Source: a virus
Virus record (IMG/VR): IMGVR_UViG_3300030012_000361
Coordinates: 1-36,160 of that record
Direction: 5' to 3' (one strand)
DNA length: 36,160 nucleotides
The translations under genes were made by a program, and so were the position numbers. Of the stretch, positions 1 to 9,008 are shown piece by piece; the first letter of the stretch is position 1; every line of letters starts with the position of its first letter. Under the pieces are notes generated by a model. The model worked only from the letters and a program-made list of their open reading frames with translations. It ran no database searches and was not told where the DNA came from.

Positions 1-2
1 AC

Positions 3-647
3 AATGCTTCTCAAGGTGGAGTGAAAGGACAGCAAAGAGTTAATGAAACAAACATCCAACTATCTTTCACTGGTTCTACAAACACTATAACTGCAGCAAG
101 TGGTACTCCGTTTGCTAATGCTTTAGTGGGTGACTTTATTATGGTGACAGGTAGCTCCAAAGCAGCTAATAATGGGACACACAAGATTACAACAAAAACA
201 AACAATACAACAATCATAGTAGACCCAGTAGACTATGAAAGTCTGGTGGACGATTCAAATGTTTCTGGATGTACGATTAGACAAAATGTCAAAGGTATCA
301 AAGGCTTAACATTGGTAGCTCTAGGAAACTCTGCAAGTGGGACAATACTCAAAGGTGATTACTTAGGTATATCTGCTTCTACCTCAAATGCACCAACAAC
401 TTACACGCCAGTCCAATATGTTTTGGCAACCTCTGACGCTGTAGAAACAAACAATGGTAGTAGCGCTTTGAATCAATATAGCGTAAGGATAGAGCCAAAG
501 CTGCGTAGTGGTTTTACCAATACAGCAGACAGGGTGTATCACACTCCTGCAAAGGGTTTATTTAGATTAGTCACAAAAGAAGTAGAATGGAGCGCTGACC
601 AGATTTCCAATTATGGAATATCTTTTTCATGTCAAGAGGTAATATAA
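3..647 (+). CDS. tail protein, 5'-partial
   Basis: The reading frame is open at the left edge, so the true start lies outside the window. The internal GTG at 21 has no usable ribosome site and is probably not the start. The product (at least 214 aa) is rich in Ser, Thr, Asn and Gly, has no membrane segment, and looks like a beta-rich virion protein. It ends directly before the next gene with no gap (stop TAA, then ATG at 648). It sits ahead of a tail protein, a Cys-peptidase-like gene and a tail-tip gene, the order seen downstream of tape-measure genes in lambda-like and GTA-like tails. A distal-tail or hub role is therefore likely, but the family was not recognised. Confidence 0.7.
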   Translation, partial: NASQGGVKGQQRVNETNIQLSFTGSTNTITAASGTPFANALVGDFIMVTGSSKAANNGTHKITTKTNNTTIIVDPVDYESLVDDSNVSGCTIRQNVKGIKGLTLVALGNSASGTILKGDYLGISASTSNAPTTYTPVQYVLATSDAVETNNGSSALNQYSVRIEPKLRSGFTNTADRVYHTPAKGLFRLVTKEVEWSADQISNYGISFSCQEVI

Positions 648-1298
648 ATGTCCAACAGAAGTGGGATAGACGCAGCATTAGTAGACCTTCTTGGAGAAGA
701 TAATCAAATATTATTTCTAGCTGTAAAGCTAGAGTTTGATACTGAGACACTTAGATTCTGGAATGGTAAAAATAATCTAGTCATAAAAGAAGGTGGTAGC
801 GACACTACCTATATTGGAGCAGGTGATCTCTTAAGTGTTTCTGGTATAGAAGAAAACTTAGATATGAGTGTCGGTGGTGTGACTGTTGCTTTAGCAGGTA
901 TGAACGCAGAGGTCTTGAATCTGGCCCTCAATGAAGAATATCAGAACAGACAAGTATCAATATTACTAGGACAGCTATCTGGTGGTACAGATATATCTGC
1001 AGGGACTATGACTATTTTTTCTGGCCGTATGCAGACCATGCAAATTAATGATGACCCAGACGGCTCAACTATTACTCTTAATGCAGAGAGCAGATTGATA
1101 GATATGGAAAGACCATCAAACCTCAGATACACAAATGAATCTCAACAGTTTATATCAGCAGGAGATACTTGTTTTGCAAGAGTATCTGCTTTGCAAGATA
1201 AGGAAATACTTTGGGGACGAACAACTGGTGGTGGTGGTATTGGTGGAAGTTCTGGGCCAAGTGGTGGTAATGAGAATAGACAGATTCAGCATAAATGA
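648..1298 (+). CDS. tail hub-like protein
   Basis: 216 aa, starting one base after the previous stop and overlapping the next gene by 4 bases, so translation is probably coupled. In its first half it describes a 'value/condition' beta protein (LRFWNGKNNLVIKEGG, then TYIGAGDLLSVSGIEENLDM), which resembles the DUF2163/hub class of siphovirus tail proteins. It keeps the matching later segment (ITLNAESRLIDMERPSNLRY). The C-terminus is a flexible Gly/Ser tail. By position it fills the slot between a distal tail protein and the peptidase-like assembly protein. The family assignment is by resemblance only. Confidence 0.75.
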   Translation: MSNRSGIDAALVDLLGEDNQILFLAVKLEFDTETLRFWNGKNNLVIKEGGSDTTYIGAGDLLSVSGIEENLDMSVGGVTVALAGMNAEVLNLALNEEYQNRQVSILLGQLSGGTDISAGTMTIFSGRMQTMQINDDPDGSTITLNAESRLIDMERPSNLRYTNESQQFISAGDTCFARVSALQDKEILWGRTTGGGGIGGSSGPSGGNENRQIQHK

Positions 1299-1732
1299 GA
1301 AAGTATATTGATTGGAAACCAAAGCTGCGTGAGTTTTTTGATTATGCAAAAGACAGAAAGTTTGTGTTCGGTGAATGGGACTGCGTAATATTTACCAATA
1401 CAGCAATCAAATATATGACAGGCAAACATCTTTTACCGAAGACTTGGAAGACTTGGAATAGCGAATCTGAGGCCCTAGAAGCCATCCAGAAGCTCGGTAA
1501 AGGTGAAGGCCTTGCCAATGCCATAGATGAAGCAATAAAGCGCTCTGGTGGCCTTACAGAAGTTCCTATTATTACAAGACAAATGGGTGATATTGCTGTA
1601 GTAAAACAAGAATCTGAACAGGTTTTAGTATGTGACGGCTATAAATTAGTAGGGCCTTCTGATTCTGGTATGAAAGTTTTGAATGAAACCATGCCAGTAG
1701 AGTACATAAAGTGTTGGAGAATCAATGGGTAA
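1295..1732 (+). CDS. DUF6950-like / NlpC-P60-type tail assembly protein
   Basis: 145 aa, overlapping both neighbours (4 and 8 bases). The segment FVFGEWDCVIFTNTAIKYMTG has the hallmark 'W-x-D-C' of small phage proteins related to NlpC/P60 Cys peptidases (DUF6950-like), where the Cys would be the nucleophile. A later QMGDIAVVKQES matches the 'GDI/V' strand that precedes the second catalytic position in this fold, but no clear catalytic His follows in the expected place. It may therefore be a structural relative rather than an active peptidase. Its place just before the tail-tip gene matches lambda gpK and the GTA gene order. Confidence 0.72.
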   Translation: MRKYIDWKPKLREFFDYAKDRKFVFGEWDCVIFTNTAIKYMTGKHLLPKTWKTWNSESEALEAIQKLGKGEGLANAIDEAIKRSGGLTEVPIITRQMGDIAVVKQESEQVLVCDGYKLVGPSDSGMKVLNETMPVEYIKCWRING

Positions 1733-4700
1733 GGTAGTAGAAACAGCCTTAAAAGTATTTGTCGCAACAGTTCTTATAGTGACTGGTATAGGTTTCCTTA
1801 CACCTGCGTTTGCAGGTCTATCATTTTGGTCTGCGATGACAACAAGCATTAGTTTCTTAGGTGGACTAAGTGCTGTTGGTGTAGCTACATTATCTGCTGT
1901 TGGTACACTTGTTCAAGGACTACTCAGTAAATCACCAGATTCCGTAAGTCAAAACTTTGGTGCAAAGGTCACTGCAAGAGGTGCTGCAGTACCAAGACAA
2001 ATAATCTATGGCCGTACTAGAGTGGGTGGTACGATTACGCATATTGAGACTTCTGGTACTGACAATAATCGCCTAAGTTTTGTTGCTGTTATCGCAGGAC
2101 ATGAGTGCGAATCTTTAGATCAAGTCATTGTGAATGACGAAATCCTAACCACTACAACTACTGGTGGTTTTCAAGTGGCAACAAATTCTAAGTTTACCAA
2201 TACAGATAATGATAATGCTTTTGCTAATGGTAGATTAGTTAGGTTTTTATTTGTTAATGGTTCTCAAACTACATCTAATGCTACAGTGGTAGCAAACTCT
2301 AATCTTGGTACAAGCGACAAGTTTGTATCTTGTGCTTATGTATTTATGCAGTGCGTGTTTGACCCAGAGAAGTTTGGTGGTGGTTTACCAAATGTAAGTT
2401 TTATAGTCAAAGGTAAAAAATGTTTTGACCCAAGAGATTCATCAACTGCATGGACAGACAATCCTGCATTGATAGTAAGAGATTATATTACCGATACTGT
2501 ATATGGACTCAAAGCAAAAAGCAGTGAGGTCTTAGACACTGCAGCTCTAGGTGGTTTTATAAGTGCTGCAAACACTTGTGACTCAAGCGAATCACCAACA
2601 ACTGCTGCAACAACACAAGCAGCGACAAGCTCGGTGCTTGTTAGAGTAGCAAAGGATGACGCTTTGTTGATTGGCGTAGGTGATAGAGTGACTGGAACTG
2701 GCATATCTGGAACAGTCAAAGTTATTGGAAAGAGACCACTCAGTCTAACAGAAGCGCAGATAACTTTAGATACTGCTGTCACTGTTGGTAGTGGTGTGAC
2801 TCTAACATTCTCTCAACCACAATATGTGGCCAATGGATTCACTGACTTCCAAGGGACTGGGTCAAATATATTATCTGGAATACTAAGTTCTTGTAGTGGA
2901 AGAATATCTTTTATCAATGGCAAGTTCTGTATGTTTGTCGGAGCTACAGTCACGCCAGATATGACTATTGGCGATGACGATGTTTTAGCACCTTTCAGAA
3001 TTATTACAAAATCCAATGGAGCAGAAAGCTATAACACGGCCAAAGCTGTTTATGTAGACGCTTCTCAAGATTATGTTGCTACAGATAGTCCAGTCTATAC
3101 CAGTGCTACACACTTAGCTAATGACACACCAACAGGAGAATCTTCTGCAAACTATAGAAACCAATTAGAAATGCAGCTTCCATTTACTACCGATGTTGCT
3201 CATGCACAAAGATTGGTGAAACAAAATCTTCTTTACTCAAGACAAGATACAACTATTTCTACCATAGTGCCTATAAGATATATGCAGCTACAACCTCATG
3301 ACTATGTCAATGTGACCAATACTAGACTCGGTTTCAATAATAAATTATTTGAAGTGATGGGTTTGAATATTGAACCACAAGGAGACCAAGAAAATTCAAT
3401 CCTAGTCTGCAACATACAACTCAAAGAGATAGATGGTTCTGTCTATAATTTTTTAGCAACGGACTATATAGACCCAGAAGATGTAGCAATAGATGATGGT
3501 GATATAGGTGATTTATCTTTAGACCCACCAACAGGTCTTTCTCTTGCTTCTGACATTCAGTCAGAAGGTCAAACATTGAAAGTCAATGTTGTTGCTTCTT
3601 GGACAAACCTTGTGTCCGATAGAGTGCAAGGAACTGAGGTGGCCTACAAACAATCTACTGATTCAGACTACACTGGAGATATTACTGTAGGTAAAGGTGT
3701 ATCAAAAGCCATCATTCCAAACTTAGTTATCGGTAATACATACAATGTAAAAGTCAGACACTTTGATATTAATGGTATCAACAGTGCATATACAAGCGCA
3801 GTCAATATAACAATATCAGACCCAACTACAATAGGACCACCAACGAGCTTTACTGCTAGTGGCGATGGCGATGGACCAGTAGGTGGTATCTTATTATCTT
3901 GGACTAATCCAAATAATAATGAACTCAAAGATATAAAAATCTATAGGCATACATCCAACTTTACACCTACGGATGACACATATCTCAATCAAGTTATACC
4001 TGCAACCAGACCTGCGCAGAATCAGTTAGCATTTCAGACAATCTTTGACGGACTTACTGCAGGTGTGACTTATTACTTTGCACTTAGAGCTGTCTCTACT
4101 TTGGGTGTTCATTCCAACTTTACCAGTGTAGTCAATGCCAGTTTCCGATTTGGTAAAGAAGATATAGGCCTAAACAATGTGACTAATCATACACAAGTAA
4201 AATCTGACCTATCTAATTTTAGTGTAGAGAGTGATTTGTTTGAGATAACAAGCTCAGAGCTAAGAGGTAAAACGCCTATAAAGAATGACCAAATAACAAT
4301 CAACCTAAGTGGTACTAGTATTGGCCTTAACAATGCAGGTAGTGGGACACAAACATTATCTAATGCAAATGTCGGTTTATCTAATGTGACAAACCATGCG
4401 CAAGTCAAAGATGACTTGAGCAACCTCAGTCTTACAAGCGCAGACTTTGAAGTAGATAGTGGAAGTTTGAAAGCTAAAAACGCTCTAAGAAATTCACAAG
4501 TATCTATTGCTGCAGACGGAACATTATCTGGAGCAGGTGGTGGTCAAGTCACTGCTGTCGGTGTTGGCGCTGTAAAAACTGATTTAACAAACGCTCCTAA
4601 TGGTATTAAGAATGACCAAGTCACATTAGCTAAGAGTGGTAGTGGTGTATTATCTCTGACAAACGGAAACGCTGCGACAGTGTCCTTTGATAATGACGAT

Positions 4701-6440
4701 GTAGGTCTAGGTAATGTCACAAACCACGCACAAGTAAAAGATGACTTGTCAAACTTGACAATCAACTCTTCTGACTTAGAAGTCAGTAGTGGTTCTCTAC
4801 AAGCTAAAGACGCTTTGAAGAATAGTCAAATATCTATTAGTGCTGCAGGTGCTTTATCTGGAGCAGGTGGTGGTGCTGTGACTGCTTCTGGATTGGGTGC
4901 TGTAAAGACTGATTTGACTAACGCACCAAGCACTATAGTAAACTCAAACACTACTAAGTCCGATGTAGGCTTATCCAATGTCACTAATCATGCACAAGTC
5001 AAAGATGACCTAAGTAATTTAAGTTTGACTTCCGATGACTTTGAGGTAAGTGGTGGAAGTCTTGCAGCCAAGAACGCTCTGAAAAATGCACAAATATCTA
5101 TAGCTGCTGACGGAAGTTTGTCTAACGCAGGTGGTGGACAAGTCACGGCCAGTGGACTGGGTGCTGTAAAAACTGATTTAACAAACGCACCTAATGATAT
5201 AAAAAATAATCAGATAACATTGAGCTTATCTGGTACAACTTTAGGCCTAAACAATGCAGGTAGTGGGACGCAGACTCTAAGTAAAACTAATGTAGGTTTG
5301 AGCGATCTTAATTCTTTACAAAGTGGAGCAGGAACTAAACTTGCAGGGATAGAAACAAACGCAACCTTTGGAGCTGTACTTGGTTCTTCTGGTACTGGTA
5401 ATCTTTTAGACGAAAACGATAACAACCTTACAGACGCTCTAATAATTACAAGCCAAGGTACATCTAACGATACTAACAATGTAAACAGTGTGGCCAAAGC
5501 CGATGTCACAAGTGCAATAACAGGAACGCAAACCAATGTGGCTTCTATAGTATCTGGACTTGCTTCTGGTTCGCAAAGTGTTAATGCAGGTGTTTTAAAT
5601 GCAGGACAAATAAATACATCTTTACTAAAGTTAGACGAACTGTTTTTACCTACTGAGGGTACAGCCACCTCTGGCCAAACAGTAAATATTTTTTCTACTA
5701 TGACGCAAGTAAGCCTTGGCTCTATTGGCGATGGAGCAGGTTTCTATATGGGTACAGTATCTTTTGATATTACTGACGCTCAGAGCGATAGAATAAGAGG
5801 TGCTTCAATACACATTGACTTAAAGTCTGGTTCAACAACTGTCTATACAAAGTACTTCCCAATAGGTATTAAAGAAGGTAATCAATACTATGACGCAGGA
5901 GACGCCTTTGGTCATAGTGCTGACTTGCCAGTTATGCACCTTGAGTTCGCATATTTTCATACAGCTAATACAGCACTCAATTTATTCATTAACGCAGATT
6001 CAACTGACTCTATAACAACATGTCTTGTGAAAGCTAGAGCTGTAAGATTCGGAGCAGAGACAGTGTCCTTCAATCCAACTTCTGTCGCAGGTGCTAGTGT
6101 ACCTGCTAGTACGGAAACAACTTTTGCTGCAGTGACAGTGAGTGGATTTACAGGAACAAAAGCAGTTAATCTTACTGGTAATTCAACAGCATTAGTAAGT
6201 GTTAATAGTGGAACTTTTGTGAACTCAAGTATCCCTGCTATAAGTGCTAACCAAACATTCCAAGTTAAGATGACATCTTCTGCTACAGCAGGAGCAGTAA
6301 GAACTGCTACTGTAGAGATAGGTGGAACTGCAATAACTTTTTCACTTACAACGCAGGGTACTTATACACCTACATATTCTGGTGGTGGTGGTAGTGGTTC
6401 TGCAGGTGGTGGTTTTGAAAGTACAACTCAGCTTAATTAA
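1725..6440 (+). CDS. tail-tip / host-specificity protein (J-like)
   Basis: 1571 aa, the largest complete gene here. The N-terminus has two to three hydrophobic stretches (about residues 5-65) followed by GAKVTARGAAVPRQIIYGRTRVGG, a stretch typical of gpJ/GTA-type tip proteins. Residues about 590-790 read as two fibronectin-III-like domains (PTGLSLASDI..., PTSFTASGDG...). Residues about 810-1190 hold near-identical modules beginning VGLSNVTNHAQVKDDLSNL. The rest is a beta-rich receptor-binding region and a Gly/Ser-rich end (SGGGGSGSAGGG). It is the probable host-recognition protein. Start chosen at the ATG overlapping the previous gene. Confidence 0.85.
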   Translation: MGKVVETALKVFVATVLIVTGIGFLTPAFAGLSFWSAMTTSISFLGGLSAVGVATLSAVGTLVQGLLSKSPDSVSQNFGAKVTARGAAVPRQIIYGRTRVGGTITHIETSGTDNNRLSFVAVIAGHECESLDQVIVNDEILTTTTTGGFQVATNSKFTNTDNDNAFANGRLVRFLFVNGSQTTSNATVVANSNLGTSDKFVSCAYVFMQCVFDPEKFGGGLPNVSFIVKGKKCFDPRDSSTAWTDNPALIVRDYITDTVYGLKAKSSEVLDTAALGGFISAANTCDSSESPTTAATTQAATSSVLVRVAKDDALLIGVGDRVTGTGISGTVKVIGKRPLSLTEAQITLDTAVTVGSGVTLTFSQPQYVANGFTDFQGTGSNILSGILSSCSGRISFINGKFCMFVGATVTPDMTIGDDDVLAPFRIITKSNGAESYNTAKAVYVDASQDYVATDSPVYTSATHLANDTPTGESSANYRNQLEMQLPFTTDVAHAQRLVKQNLLYSRQDTTISTIVPIRYMQLQPHDYVNVTNTRLGFNNKLFEVMGLNIEPQGDQENSILVCNIQLKEIDGSVYNFLATDYIDPEDVAIDDGDIGDLSLDPPTGLSLASDIQSEGQTLKVNVVASWTNLVSDRVQGTEVAYKQSTDSDYTGDITVGKGVSKAIIPNLVIGNTYNVKVRHFDINGINSAYTSAVNITISDPTTIGPPTSFTASGDGDGPVGGILLSWTNPNNNELKDIKIYRHTSNFTPTDDTYLNQVIPATRPAQNQLAFQTIFDGLTAGVTYYFALRAVSTLGVHSNFTSVVNASFRFGKEDIGLNNVTNHTQVKSDLSNFSVESDLFEITSSELRGKTPIKNDQITINLSGTSIGLNNAGSGTQTLSNANVGLSNVTNHAQVKDDLSNLSLTSADFEVDSGSLKAKNALRNSQVSIAADGTLSGAGGGQVTAVGVGAVKTDLTNAPNGIKNDQVTLAKSGSGVLSLTNGNAATVSFDNDDVGLGNVTNHAQVKDDLSNLTINSSDLEVSSGSLQAKDALKNSQISISAAGALSGAGGGAVTASGLGAVKTDLTNAPSTIVNSNTTKSDVGLSNVTNHAQVKDDLSNLSLTSDDFEVSGGSLAAKNALKNAQISIAADGSLSNAGGGQVTASGLGAVKTDLTNAPNDIKNNQITLSLSGTTLGLNNAGSGTQTLSKTNVGLSDLNSLQSGAGTKLAGIETNATFGAVLGSSGTGNLLDENDNNLTDALIITSQGTSNDTNNVNSVAKADVTSAITGTQTNVASIVSGLASGSQSVNAGVLNAGQINTSLLKLDELFLPTEGTATSGQTVNIFSTMTQVSLGSIGDGAGFYMGTVSFDITDAQSDRIRGASIHIDLKSGSTTVYTKYFPIGIKEGNQYYDAGDAFGHSADLPVMHLEFAYFHTANTALNLFINADSTDSITTCLVKARAVRFGAETVSFNPTSVAGASVPASTETTFAAVTVSGFTGTKAVNLTGNSTALVSVNSGTFVNSSIPAISANQTFQVKMTSSATAGAVRTATVEIGGTAITFSLTTQGTYTPTYSGGGGSGSAGGGFESTTQLN
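4160..5290 (+). repeat. tandem protein modules in tail-tip gene
   Basis: Three close copies and one divergent copy of a module of about 85-110 codons run in tandem. Each begins with VGL(S/G)NVTNHAQVKDDLSNL. The three close copies then share a '(S/A)GSL.AK.AL.NSQ.SI' block, an 'AGGG.VTA.G.GAVKTDLTNAP' block and a variable tail. The divergent first copy (IGLNNVTNHTQVK, near 4160) lacks the AGGG block. Full copies start near 4369, 4699 and 4963. The DNA has drifted more than the protein, so the duplications are not recent. Confidence 0.85.
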
Positions 6441-6442
6441 TT

Positions 6443-6811
6443 ATGACTTATACATTTACATATACAATCAACACTCATAGTATCAAAGAGTATCTAGGCA
6501 AAAAGATTATCAGTCAGATAATGTATACCATAGCAGTGTCAAGAAGCGATGGTAAGTCTTGCAACTTAGAGCTATCTATTAATTATCCTTTAGACTGCGC
6601 TACAAAAGTCATACCACATTCAAGACAAAAATATGATGAGTCAGATAATGTTATTGAAGAAGGTGAGTATGCTGACAGGACAGATTTCAAAGAGTATGAC
6701 GATTTAACAATACCAGATGATTTGATAACATGGTTAAGAAATCATCATGAAAATGACTCAGCACAATTACAAGGCTTGAAAAATTTTGCTGATTACACAA
6801 TAGGAGAATAA
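6443..6811 (+). CDS. hypothetical protein after tail tip
   Basis: 122 aa, starting two bases after the tail-tip stop and ending one base before the next ATG. It has no signal peptide or membrane helix. The first 60 residues look beta-stranded (TYTFTYTINTHSI, YTIAVSRSDGKSCNLELSI); the end is acidic and helical (DDLTIPDDLITWLRNHHEN). The family is not recognised. Position suggests a small virion or tail-associated protein, or a chaperone for the tip. Confidence 0.7.
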   Translation: MTYTFTYTINTHSIKEYLGKKIISQIMYTIAVSRSDGKSCNLELSINYPLDCATKVIPHSRQKYDESDNVIEEGEYADRTDFKEYDDLTIPDDLITWLRNHHENDSAQLQGLKNFADYTIGE

Positions 6812-6812
6812 T

Positions 6813-7202
6813 ATGGATAACATGGGAAGTGGTAGATTCGGTGGCGACATGGACCGAAACGAAGTGGAAATGGACCTCAATAAGTTCATGGCCATGATAC
6901 AAGAAATATCTGAACTCAAAGATAAGATAAGAGAACTAGAGGATACAAAGAATGTCAATCCTCACCAGAAGTGGATACACCTTGCACAAGCTGTAGACTC
7001 TTGGAGAATATTCCCTCGCTTGTTTTTGACTGTATATATCATACTTCTGTACTCTACAGTAATGTGGTTTATGGATTTAGAAGCACCAAACTTTGAACAG
7101 TCTGGCCTTATCTCTGTAGTAGTCGGAGCAGGAGCAGCATGGTTTGGCCTATATGCAGGGACTAGTGGAGCTTCTAAGAGCTTTAAAGGTGAAGACAAAT
7201 AG
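6813..7202 (+). CDS. two-helix membrane protein, possible holin
   Basis: 129 aa, with a strong AGGAG ribosome site before ATG 6813. The N-terminal half is charged with a short coiled coil (LKDKIRELEDTKN). Two hydrophobic segments follow: residues about 68-86 (RLFLTVYIILLYSTVMWFM) and about 97-118 (GLISVVVGAGAAWFGLYAG). The C-terminus is basic (SGASKSFKGEDK). The two-helix topology with charged ends fits a holin-type or inner-membrane accessory protein. It opens a run of small membrane proteins between the tail and lysis regions. Function is inferred from topology only. Confidence 0.7.
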   Translation: MDNMGSGRFGGDMDRNEVEMDLNKFMAMIQEISELKDKIRELEDTKNVNPHQKWIHLAQAVDSWRIFPRLFLTVYIILLYSTVMWFMDLEAPNFEQSGLISVVVGAGAAWFGLYAGTSGASKSFKGEDK

Positions 7203-7205
7203 TAG

Positions 7206-7499
7206 ATGGACGCCTTTGAATTAATTGAATCTGTAGGCCTTCCTATAGCTTCTGGTCTTGTAATGGGATATTTTATATTTCTAATTATGAGACAACTCAT
7301 GGGTGAACTTGTAGGCGAGATAAATACTATACAAGGTATCACCAAAATGCTCATAACCAGAGCGACAATAATGAACAATGAAATGATACGCATAGACACA
7401 ATAGTGTCTGCTGCTTTAGATTTATCTCCAGACCTAGAAAGGATAGCGAGAGCTGAGAACTTTGTAGAGGACGGAAAGATAGACGCTAGAAGGGACTAG
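7206..7499 (+). CDS. small membrane protein, UviB/BhlA-like topology (copy 1)
   Basis: 97 aa with one N-terminal helix (residues about 8-29, SVGLPIASGLVMGYFIFLIM) followed by a helical amphipathic tail. The plan 'MDxxELIxxxG..., one helix, ...MIRI/L...' is shared with the next gene, so the two look like diverged tandem paralogues. This topology is seen in UviB/BhlA-type holin-like proteins. No strong ribosome site is visible, and expression may depend on coupling to the gene ending at 7202. Confidence 0.65.
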   Translation: MDAFELIESVGLPIASGLVMGYFIFLIMRQLMGELVGEINTIQGITKMLITRATIMNNEMIRIDTIVSAALDLSPDLERIARAENFVEDGKIDARRD

Positions 7500-7500
7500 C

Positions 7501-7776
7501 GTGGACATAGTAGAACTTATAGATAAGTTTGGTTTCACTACTGTAATGGTAGTAGGTCTTGGATATTTTGTTTACTTTGTATGGCAAACAATAACCAATA
7601 AGATAGACCCTGCTGTTGATGATATGAAGAAGACTATCATTAGACTGACAGACGCTCTAAGACTTTTGGACCAAGATATGATACGCTTAAAAGAAAAGGT
7701 ATTGACTATAGAAAAACTAAAAGATGGCGAAGAAAAAAAAGCAGGTAGAAAAGGAACTGCAATTCGGAAGAAATAA
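7501..7776 (+). CDS. small membrane protein, UviB/BhlA-like topology (copy 2)
   Basis: 91 aa from a GTG start preceded by AAGGGAC and one base after the previous stop. One helix lies at residues about 10-29 (GFTTVMVVGLGYFVYFVWQT), followed by a helical segment (MKKTIIRLTDALRLLDQDMI) and a very basic tail (KKAGRKGTAIRKK). It resembles its upstream neighbour (MDxVELIDKFG versus MDAFELIESVG). The basic tail is encoded in DNA that also encodes the start of csgF in another frame (7724-7776). Confidence 0.65.
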   Translation: MDIVELIDKFGFTTVMVVGLGYFVYFVWQTITNKIDPAVDDMKKTIIRLTDALRLLDQDMIRLKEKVLTIEKLKDGEEKKAGRKGTAIRKK

Positions 7777-8224
7777 AATACTCATTGTAGTAGGGATTAT
7801 TGCTGTCTTATTTTTAACATGCTCACTAGCAGCAGACGAAATCACACACAAATTTAAGTCGCCTTCATTCAATGGTTCTCTAAATACCTCGGCCCATTAT
7901 CTTACGATTGAGCAGCAGGAGTATTCAAGAGCAGAGCAACTGCGCAAAGATTTACTGGCCTTAGCAGAACAAAAGAAAAGAGACGAAGAGAACAGTGTAA
8001 TAAGTCGCTTCCAGAGGAACTTAGAATCACGCATATTCGCTCAGATAAGCAGACAGATAGTAGACAATCTGTTTGGAGAAAATCCAAGCGAGAGTGGGAC
8101 ATTTACATTATTCGGCAACACCATAACTTACACAAGCGATGGTGAATTTATAACCTTAACGATTACAGACGAGTTCGGAAATGTCACGGAAATTACCATA
8201 CCTATTGGTGACCTTACTTTCTAG
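7724..8224 (+). CDS. csgF: CsgF-like curli secretion accessory protein
   Basis: 166 aa. After a basic N-terminus and hydrophobic core (residues 19-36) there is a likely signal-peptidase I site after SLA (residue 36). The mature start HKFKSPSFNG (42-51) matches the conserved N-terminal plug of CsgF (E. coli FRNPNFGGNP), which inserts into the CsgG channel. The remainder keeps the family order: a Gln/Glu-rich helix, RIFAQISRQIVDNLFG (like QSQILGGLL), then paired beta strands (FTLFGNTITYTSDG, FITLTITDEFGNVTEITI). The family role is to couple exported curlin to the outer-membrane CsgG pore. It overlaps csgG by 44 bases. The unusual part is the longer charged leader (18 residues before the hydrophobic core). 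Confidence 0.85.
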   Translation: MAKKKKQVEKELQFGRNKILIVVGIIAVLFLTCSLAADEITHKFKSPSFNGSLNTSAHYLTIEQQEYSRAEQLRKDLLALAEQKKRDEENSVISRFQRNLESRIFAQISRQIVDNLFGENPSESGTFTLFGNTITYTSDGEFITLTITDEFGNVTEITIPIGDLTF

Positions 8225-9008
8225 CTGCAGTCTTCTTGAGATAGATGAAGCTACAATGCCGTATCGGTTTGAACATGATACGAGAGAAGAGGTACAAATA
8301 TTAGATTTACAGAATGAAGCACTGGCCAGTGTCAAAGTGCCAGTCATCAAACCAGTAGTCGCTGTATATCCGACATCTTTTACAGACCAAACAGGCCAGA
8401 GAAAAAGTAATAGTAGCTTTGCTTTGTTCTCTACGGCCATAACACAAGCGCCTTATACACTGCTTATAAGGGCCTTAAAACATGCAGGTCATAGTAATGG
8501 GTCATTCTTTACAGTCATTGAAAGGATAAATCTGGATTCACTGACTCGTGAAAGACAGCTCATCCGAAGTACAAGAAATCAGTTTGCAGAAAATGGTGAA
8601 GGCACGGAGCTTCCACCACTGCTGTTCGCAGGTCTGCTTGTTGAAGGCGCTGTTGTAAGTTATGATACTAACTTAGTGACTGGTGGCGCAGGAGCTAGAT
8701 ACCTCGGTATTGGTTCTTCTAGTCAGTACAGACAAGACAATGTGACTGTAAGTCTCCGTCTTGTTTCTGTCGCTACTGGAGAGATACTGATTGAAGTAAG
8801 TAGCTCTAAAACTATCTGGTCTACTGGAATATCAGAAGATGTTTTCCGATTCATAGAAATGGGTACAGAACTCGTTGAGATAGAAGTGGGTGCTTCTACC
8901 AATGAGAGTGCTACCTTAGCTCTGTCTAAAGCGATAGAAGAGGGAGTACTGCAAATAATTAATATCGGTTATGACCGAGGGTTTTGGAAACATGAAGAAG
9001 CTAATTAG
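8181..9008 (+). CDS. csgG: CsgG-like outer-membrane curli secretion channel lipoprotein
   Basis: 275 aa, full family length. Residues 1-16 are a lipoprotein signal with lipobox LSSC (Cys16). The core matches CsgG closely: VAVYPTSFTDQTGQ (E. coli VSVYNIQDETGQ), ALFSTAITQAPYTLLIRALK, TVIERINLDSLTRERQLIR, LLVEGAVVSYDTN, then GGAGARYLGIGSSSQYRQ and LRLVSVATGEIL. In the family this forms a nonameric outer-membrane pore that exports unfolded curlin. The constriction loop differs: the central Phe (Phe56 of mature E. coli CsgG) is kept, but the Asn before it is Leu, and the Tyr position is not aromatic. It overlaps csgF and the curlin-like gene, so one operon is expected. Confidence 0.93.
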   Translation: MSRKLPYLLVTLLSSCSLLEIDEATMPYRFEHDTREEVQILDLQNEALASVKVPVIKPVVAVYPTSFTDQTGQRKSNSSFALFSTAITQAPYTLLIRALKHAGHSNGSFFTVIERINLDSLTRERQLIRSTRNQFAENGEGTELPPLLFAGLLVEGAVVSYDTNLVTGGAGARYLGIGSSSQYRQDNVTVSLRLVSVATGEILIEVSSSKTIWSTGISEDVFRFIEMGTELVEIEVGASTNESATLALSKAIEEGVLQIINIGYDRGFWKHEEAN

